Source: CAZRXG01 sp964603985
GTDB lineage: Bacteria > Chloroflexota > Anaerolineae > Aggregatilineales > UBA3940
Assembly (NCBI GenBank): GCA_964603985.1
Contig: CAZRXG010000061.1
Span: 1 to 17,210 of the forward strand
Direction of reading: 5' to 3'
DNA: 17,210 nt
In this document: positions 14,071 to 17,210 of the stretch, piece by piece
How positions within the stretch are numbered: the stretch's first letter is position 1
Layout of the letters: each line of letters begins with the position of its first letter
Notes under the pieces: model-generated
Seen by the model: only the letters and a program-made list of their open reading frames with translations
Told to the model about the DNA's origin: nothing
Databases searched by the model: none
Position numbers and translations under genes: made by a program

Positions 14071-14490
14071 CTATTTATCAAAGTCGGGATGCGGCCCGAC
14101 GCCGAAGCCCTTGATCTCAAACGTGAAGTTGGCGGCGTCACGCCGGGCGGCCTTAACGCGCAGGTACTCGATGTAGCCGTACTCGTCGTTGAAGCGCAGC
14201 TCGATGGCGTCGTCGCCCGCTTCTGCGGCGGGCAGAACTTTGGTGAGCATGTCACGCGCCCAGGCGAAAGCGCCCGGCACGGAGAACAGCCAGAAGTCCG
14301 AGCCGGTCTCGATCTCGCGCCAGTCGTCGTGCCAGCGATGCCACAACTGGCCCCCGGTGAAGGTGAGGGTGTGGTTGCCCATCCGGTTGAGCGCCGCGCC
14401 GATGTAATCGACGTGCACCCAATAATCCTGAATATCCTGTGACCGCCAGCGGTTGACGCTTTCGGCCAGCGATTGAAGCTGCTGATCCAT
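14071..14490 (-). CDS. DUF6174-like small protein
   Basis: This 139-residue soluble protein has no signal peptide. Its layout resembles DUF6174 proteins: an early R-W-x5-I-Q-D-Y segment (14-23), a beta-rich middle in which a gap of Trp and Gly residues (46-57) precedes a W-A-R-D helix, and the E-Y-G-Y-I-E-Y motif (103-109) that family members show as a Y-G-Y-P-like turn before the last strands. The assignment rests on this pattern alone and is moderate. ATG 14490 is preceded by an AGGGG stretch. It lies 51 nt behind the DJ-1 gene, separated by a hairpin, and 9 nt ahead of yhhQ. Function unknown. Confidence 0.6.
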   Translation of the reverse strand: MDQQLQSLAESVNRWRSQDIQDYWVHVDYIGAALNRMGNHTLTFTGGQLWHRWHDDWREIETGSDFWLFSVPGAFAWARDMLTKVLPAAEAGDDAIELRFNDEYGYIEYLRVKAARRDAANFTFEIKGFGVGPHPDFDK

Positions 14491-14515
14491 TCTCTAACCC
14501 CTGTTCACGCAGTTT

Positions 14516-14539
14516 GCAGCGGGCAAATGCCCGGCCTGC
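14516..14539 (-). other. Intercistronic hairpin between the DJ-1 and DUF6174-like genes
   Basis: CGGGC (14520-14524) and GCCCG (14529-14533) pair around AAAT. An outer GCAG/CTGC stem (14516-14519 and 14536-14539) adds four pairs across a 2-nt bulge. There is no T-run, so it is more likely an RNA stability or processing element than a terminator. Confidence 0.35.
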
Positions 14540-14541
14540 CG

Positions 14542-15066
14542 CTACCCCTCGGCGATGGCCTTGACCAGTTCGCGGCAGTAGTTGGGAATGTCGGCGACGA
14601 CGCGGCCCCACACAAGGTTGCCATCGCGGAAGGCGCTCTCGTCCACCCACTCGGCCCCGGCGTTGATGAGGTCGTCACGGATGCCGACGCTGCCGGTGGC
14701 CTTGTGCCCCTCGACGATGCCAGCCGAGATCAGCACCCAGCCGCCGTGACAGATCGAGCCAACGATCTTACCCGCCTGGTAGACATCGCGCACGATGCTC
14801 AGCACGGACTCGTAGCGGCGGAGCTTATCCGGGCACCAGCCGCCCGGCACGGAAAGGGCGTCGAAGTCGTCGGCGCTGACCTGATCGGCGGTGACATCCG
14901 GGGTGGCGATCAGCCCCCCCTTGCCGCGATACGTGTCGCTGCTGCCGGTGCCAATTGTAACGACGGTAGCGCCTTCCTCTTCGAGGCGCATGCGGGGAAC
15001 CCAGTATTCCAGGTCCTCGTACTCCTGCTCGATGAAGATGCCAACGCGTTTGCCTTTAAGCTGCAT
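14542..15066 (-). CDS. DJ-1/PfpI family protein (putative protease or deglycase)
   Basis: The 174-residue product fits the PfpI branch of the class I glutamine amidotransferase-like fold. The nucleophile elbow is S-I-C106-H107-G-G, with the flanking P-G-G-W-C-P-D (74-80) and an early acidic segment E-Y-E-D-L-E (15-20) that supplies the conserved Glu. In relatives these residues give chaperone, glyoxalase or deglycase-like activity, or weak peptidase activity in hexamers; which applies here cannot be said. ATG 15066 has an AAGGGAAG stretch 4 nt upstream. It is the first gene after the TATAAT at 15102-15107, so it probably leads the transcript that continues to era. Confidence 0.9.
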   Translation of the reverse strand: MQLKGKRVGIFIEQEYEDLEYWVPRMRLEEEGATVVTIGTGSSDTYRGKGGLIATPDVTADQVSADDFDALSVPGGWCPDKLRRYESVLSIVRDVYQAGKIVGSICHGGWVLISAGIVEGHKATGSVGIRDDLINAGAEWVDESAFRDGNLVWGRVVADIPNYCRELVKAIAEG

Positions 15067-15101
15067 GATCTTCCCTTTCTCTCAAGACACGATCCCCCCA
15101 T

Positions 15102-15131
15102 ATTATACGCCCTGACCCCGCCGGGCAATAA
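15102..15131 (-). promoter_or_regulatory. Probable promoter for the DJ-1 to era group
   Basis: TATAAT (15102-15107) is perfect. The best -35 candidate, TTATTG (15126-15131) at 18 bp, is weak and sits in the loop of a 7-bp GC hairpin (15118-15138, CCGCCGG/CCGGCGG). The hairpin might act as an operator or as the end signal of ttuA. Predicted transcription start is near 15095, about 30 nt before the ATG. Confidence 0.5.
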
Positions 15132-15181
15132 CCGGCGGACGCGGCCAGGGCGCGCCATCGCGACATGCAGAGGCCCAACCG

Positions 15182-16126
15182 TTACGAAGAGGGCTGTGCG
15201 ATCCGCTCCCGAACCTGATCCCACAGGCGGCAGAAAGAACACTGCCCCTGGACACTGGTCGGCTGGCCGCAGGTCGGGCAGAGGGTAAGCTCGACCTGCC
15301 GGTCGACCTCATGGAACAGGCCCCCCTCCCTGGCACGCAGGAAGCTGAGGTAGAATTGGAGCTTCGCGCCGGGGCGGTCAACTTCGAGCTGGTTGAGCAG
15401 TTCTTTGTAGTAGATCGACTTGGCGCCGACGGCGTAGGGGCACTCGTCGTAGATGTAGCTGATCCCGGACAAGAGGGCATAGGCGGCGGTCTCGCGCTCG
15501 TAGAAGCGGCAGAAGGGCTTGACCTTGCGAACCAGCCCGTCGCGGGCGGGCAGAACTGGCCCTTGACGCGCCAGATAGCCAACCTGCCAGTTGAGCGCGT
15601 TGCCGAACAGCACCGCCGCCTCGTCGTCGAGGTTGTGGCCGGTGGCGAGGACATCGTAGCCGCCGTCGCGGGCGACACGGTTCATGATGTGACGCTTGGT
15701 CAGGCCGCAGACCGAGCATGGCCTCCCCCTACCCCGGTTAGTGTGGCTGGCGGCGAGGGGGATCGGCGCGCCGTAGACCTGCTCAACATCGACGACTTCG
15801 AGATGCAGCCCCGGACGCGTCTCTAGAAACTTCTGCACCTCGCGGTACGACGCGTCCGAATAGCCGATGCCGCCGTCGATGCCCAGGTCGATGTACAGAC
15901 CGTCGGCCCGGTAGCCCAATTTGATCAGCACGTCCCAGAGCGAGAGGCTGTCCTTGCCGCCCGACACGGCGACCAACACCCGCTCGTCACGGGTGAACAT
16001 CTCGTACCTGTCGATGAAGCGCCCGGTCTGTTCGACGATCCAGGCCAGGAAATGAGGCTTGCACAGGGCCAGCTTGTGCTGGCGCATGTTGATGACGGCC
16101 TTTGCCCCGCACTTACGACACTTCAT
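15182..16126 (-). CDS. ttuA: tRNA 2-thiolation enzyme TtuA (Fe-S, ATP-dependent)
   Basis: TtuA adds sulfur at position 54 of the tRNA T-loop, forming 2-thioribothymidine, using TtuB thiocarboxylate as donor. All diagnostic parts are present. An N-terminal zinc finger uses C3, C6, C22 and H25. The PP-loop S-G-G-K-D-S (55-60) binds ATP. A cluster-binding C137-x2-C140 lies in G-R-P-C-S-V-C-G and pairs with C229 in Y-D-E-C-P-Y. T-G-H-N-L-D-D (162-168) follows, and a C-terminal zinc finger uses C283, C286, C296 and C299. At 314 residues it matches TtuA and related NcsA-type proteins. ATG 16126 follows a GAGGGG site. The ttuB gene ends 64 nt upstream. TtcA (position 32) is less likely because TtcA lacks these two zinc fingers. 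Confidence 0.92.
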   Translation of the reverse strand: MKCRKCGAKAVINMRQHKLALCKPHFLAWIVEQTGRFIDRYEMFTRDERVLVAVSGGKDSLSLWDVLIKLGYRADGLYIDLGIDGGIGYSDASYREVQKFLETRPGLHLEVVDVEQVYGAPIPLAASHTNRGRGRPCSVCGLTKRHIMNRVARDGGYDVLATGHNLDDEAAVLFGNALNWQVGYLARQGPVLPARDGLVRKVKPFCRFYERETAAYALLSGISYIYDECPYAVGAKSIYYKELLNQLEVDRPGAKLQFYLSFLRAREGGLFHEVDRQVELTLCPTCGQPTSVQGQCSFCRLWDQVRERIAQPSS

Positions 16127-16190
16127 GGCCCCTCACTTTTACCCACCATACCCCACTTCGCGACGAAACCAGGACGGAGAGGCGGGCCAG

Positions 16191-16385
16191 TCACCCGCCG
16201 GAGATGACGGCGATCAGCCTAATCACGTCGCCCTCCTCAAGGAGCACGTCGTCGGTGATCAACTCATCGTCCCGGATAGGCAGCACCGCCTCAGGCGAGA
16301 GGCCGCACTTCTTGATAGCGTCGCGGACGGTCATGCCAGCCCGCACCTCATATTCTTTGCCACGAAAAATCAGCTTGGCACCCAT
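16191..16385 (-). CDS. ttuB: Ubiquitin-like sulfur carrier TtuB (MoaD/ThiS fold)
   Basis: The 64-residue product has the MoaD/ThiS-type beta-grasp layout and ends in I-S-G63-G64, the Gly-Gly C-terminus that is adenylated and converted to thiocarboxylate. Its ending closely resembles Thermus TtuB as I remember it (S-A-I-S-G-G), and its partner ttuA follows directly. I choose ATG 16385: the frame runs up to GTG 16439, but the family begins near this Met. No Shine-Dalgarno sequence precedes the ATG; the promoter at 16393-16421 puts the transcription start at or one base before it, so the mRNA is probably leaderless. A MoaD or ThiS role is less likely given the neighbour. Confidence 0.88.
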   Translation of the reverse strand: MGAKLIFRGKEYEVRAGMTVRDAIKKCGLSPEAVLPIRDDELITDDVLLEEGDVIRLIAVISGG

Positions 16386-16392
16386 TGGATGG

Positions 16393-16421
16393 ATTGTAGC
16401 GGGCGTCGGGGACACGATCAA
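16393..16421 (-). promoter_or_regulatory. Promoter for ttuB-ttuA predicted to give a leaderless mRNA
   Basis: TTGATC (16416-16421, four of six) is followed by a 17-bp spacer and TACAAT (16393-16398, five of six). Only 7 nt separate the -10 box from the ttuB ATG at 16385, so the first transcribed base should be 16386 or 16385. It lies in the 54-nt gap after ruvA. Confidence 0.6.
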
Positions 16422-16439
16422 GAAGCGAGCTCGCCTCAC

Positions 16440-17021
16440 CTAGCGGTAGAAGTAGGTCAGCGCCAGACGCACACGCTCCTCGATGTCCTCCGGCGCGTCG
16501 GGGGGGATAGACTGGATCGCCGCCTGGGCCTCGACGATGCTGTATCCGAGCGCGGTCAGGGCCTCGATCACCTCGGTGTCAAGCGCCGACATGGGTACCA
16601 GACCGGGGGCGAGAGCTTCCGGCAGCAGCCTGCCCTTCAGCTCCAGGGCGATTTTCTGGGCGGTCTTCTTGCCAACGCCCGGCACGCGCGCAATGACCTC
16701 CGGCTCGTCGCGCTGGACGGCGTTGGCGAGCATCTCAGGGGAGAGGGTGCTCAGCACGGCCAGCGCCAGCCGGGGACCGATCCCGGTGATGCCCAGCAGC
16801 ATCTCGAAGACGGCACGCTGCTCCTCGTTCTGGAAGCCATACAGGGTCAGCGAATCCTCGCGGACGACGAGGTGGGTCAGCAGCTCGACCGGCTGGCCGA
16901 CCTCGCCCAGGGTGGTGAAGACGCCCGCCGGGACGAAGATCTCAAGGCCAACCCCGCCGACCCGCACGACGACCGAGGTATTGCGAATGCTTTGCAGAAC
17001 GCCGGAAACAGATGCGATCAT
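16440..17021 (-). CDS. ruvA: Holliday junction branch migration protein RuvA
   Basis: RuvA tetramers bind Holliday junctions and direct the RuvB helicase. The 193 residues match the family length. Domain I (OB fold) begins M-I-A-S-V-S-G and ends near residue 62. Domain II has two helix-hairpin-helix motifs, L-L-G-I-T-G-I-G-P-R-L-A (75-86) and A-R-V-P-G-V-G-K-K-T-A-Q-K-I-A (111-125). Domain III (about 145-193) is the RuvB-contact domain. ATG 17021 follows AGAGGAG with a short spacing. No ruvB or ruvC is adjacent on the left; the right edge is only 189 nt away. Confidence 0.97.
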   Translation of the reverse strand: MIASVSGVLQSIRNTSVVVRVGGVGLEIFVPAGVFTTLGEVGQPVELLTHLVVREDSLTLYGFQNEEQRAVFEMLLGITGIGPRLALAVLSTLSPEMLANAVQRDEPEVIARVPGVGKKTAQKIALELKGRLLPEALAPGLVPMSALDTEVIEALTALGYSIVEAQAAIQSIPPDAPEDIEERVRLALTYFYR

Positions 17022-17103
17022 GACTCCTCTGGATGACGTTTGGCTCCGTAGGACTTACGCAGTTGGGACACCAGTGCCTTCGGTCGGTGAGCTTCAGTCC
17101 ACT

Positions 17104-17127
17104 GATTACACGGATTACACAGATTTT
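17104..17127. repeat. GATTACAC-type tandem repeat upstream of ruvA
   Basis: Two 9-bp units, GATTACACG (17104-17112) and GATTACACA (17113-17121), are followed by GATTTT. From memory, the reverse-complement motif containing TGTGTAATCCGTGTAATC recurs in intergenic regions of many bacteria, so it is probably a dispersed repeat fragment. The surrounding 17022-17180 has no gene or clear promoter. Confidence 0.55.
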
Positions 17128-17180
17128 CTATACCGACAAAGAGCCTTCATGAACATTGACAATTTAATCCGGTCATCGTT

Positions 17181-17210
17181 TGCCCCCCACCCCCGGCCCC
17201 TCCCCCACAT
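17181..17210. repeat. C-rich end resembling the terminal repeat of the 134-bp element (truncated by window)
   Basis: TGCCCCCCACCCCCGG (17181-17196) and the following CCCCTCCCCCAC resemble the left end and hairpin arm (TGCCCTCACCCC, CCCCTCTCCC) of the element at 8994-9127. It could be the start of a degenerate second copy; the window ends before this can be judged. Confidence 0.35.

Noticed and set aside
16386..16439. GTG start giving an 82-residue TtuB
   Set aside because: Homology begins near MGAKLIF, and the promoter lies inside the extension.

Overview
The window looks like a chromosomal segment of a GC-rich bacterium, most likely Chloroflexota (Anaerolineae-like). The reasons are the gene order nusA-ylxR-infB-rbfA-nrnA-truB-ribF, exported proteins with Pro-Thr linkers, and the mix of Era, YhhQ and TtuA/TtuB genes. 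No rRNA or other phylogenetic marker was compared, so this is inference. The TtuA/TtuB pair, which makes 2-thiouridine at tRNA position 54, suggests a thermophilic or moderately thermophilic ancestry. All genes but one are on the minus strand.

Region 1-1133 is the most accessory part and looks less GC-rich. It holds two minus-strand genes for surface proteins: a membrane-anchored protein with a Thr/Pro repeat linker and an extracellular domain, then a lipoprotein with a Pro/Thr-rich linker that runs off the left edge. They appear to share a near-consensus promoter at 1071-1099, just past a weak terminator-like hairpin behind ribF.

Region 1134-8759 is the conserved translation and transcription operon, read leftward: nusA, ylxR, infB, rbfA, nrnA (DHH phosphoesterase), truB, ribF. 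rimP, which usually precedes nusA, and the rplGA (L7Ae-like) gene often found between ylxR and infB are both absent. Two non-coding stretches look regulatory. The nusA leader holds an extended -10 promoter followed about 25 nt later by a perfect 11-bp intrinsic terminator, still upstream of nusA, which is an attenuator layout. The ylxR-infB spacer is bracketed by an 8-bp inverted repeat with internal hairpins ending just before the infB ribosome binding site.

Region 8760-9312 is non-coding. It holds the nusA leader and promoter and a 134-bp element with 14-bp terminal inverted repeats and three internal hairpins (MITE or REP-like). A possible degenerate end of the same family lies at the right edge of the window.

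Region 9313-10221 holds the only plus-strand gene, a DUF4380-like protein of galactose-mutarotase-like type. It converges on a minus-strand group that reads DJ-1/PfpI protein, DUF6174-like protein, YhhQ (queuosine precursor transporter), era, a Tat/coiled-coil membrane protein and a stand-alone double Clp-N protein. Upstream of that are ruvA, ttuB with a probable leaderless promoter, and ttuA. Three genes act on tRNA modification: truB (psi55), ttuA/ttuB (s2U54, the adjacent T-loop position) and yhhQ (precursor supply for queuosine 34). I saw no rRNA, tRNA, CRISPR array, phage gene or transposase.
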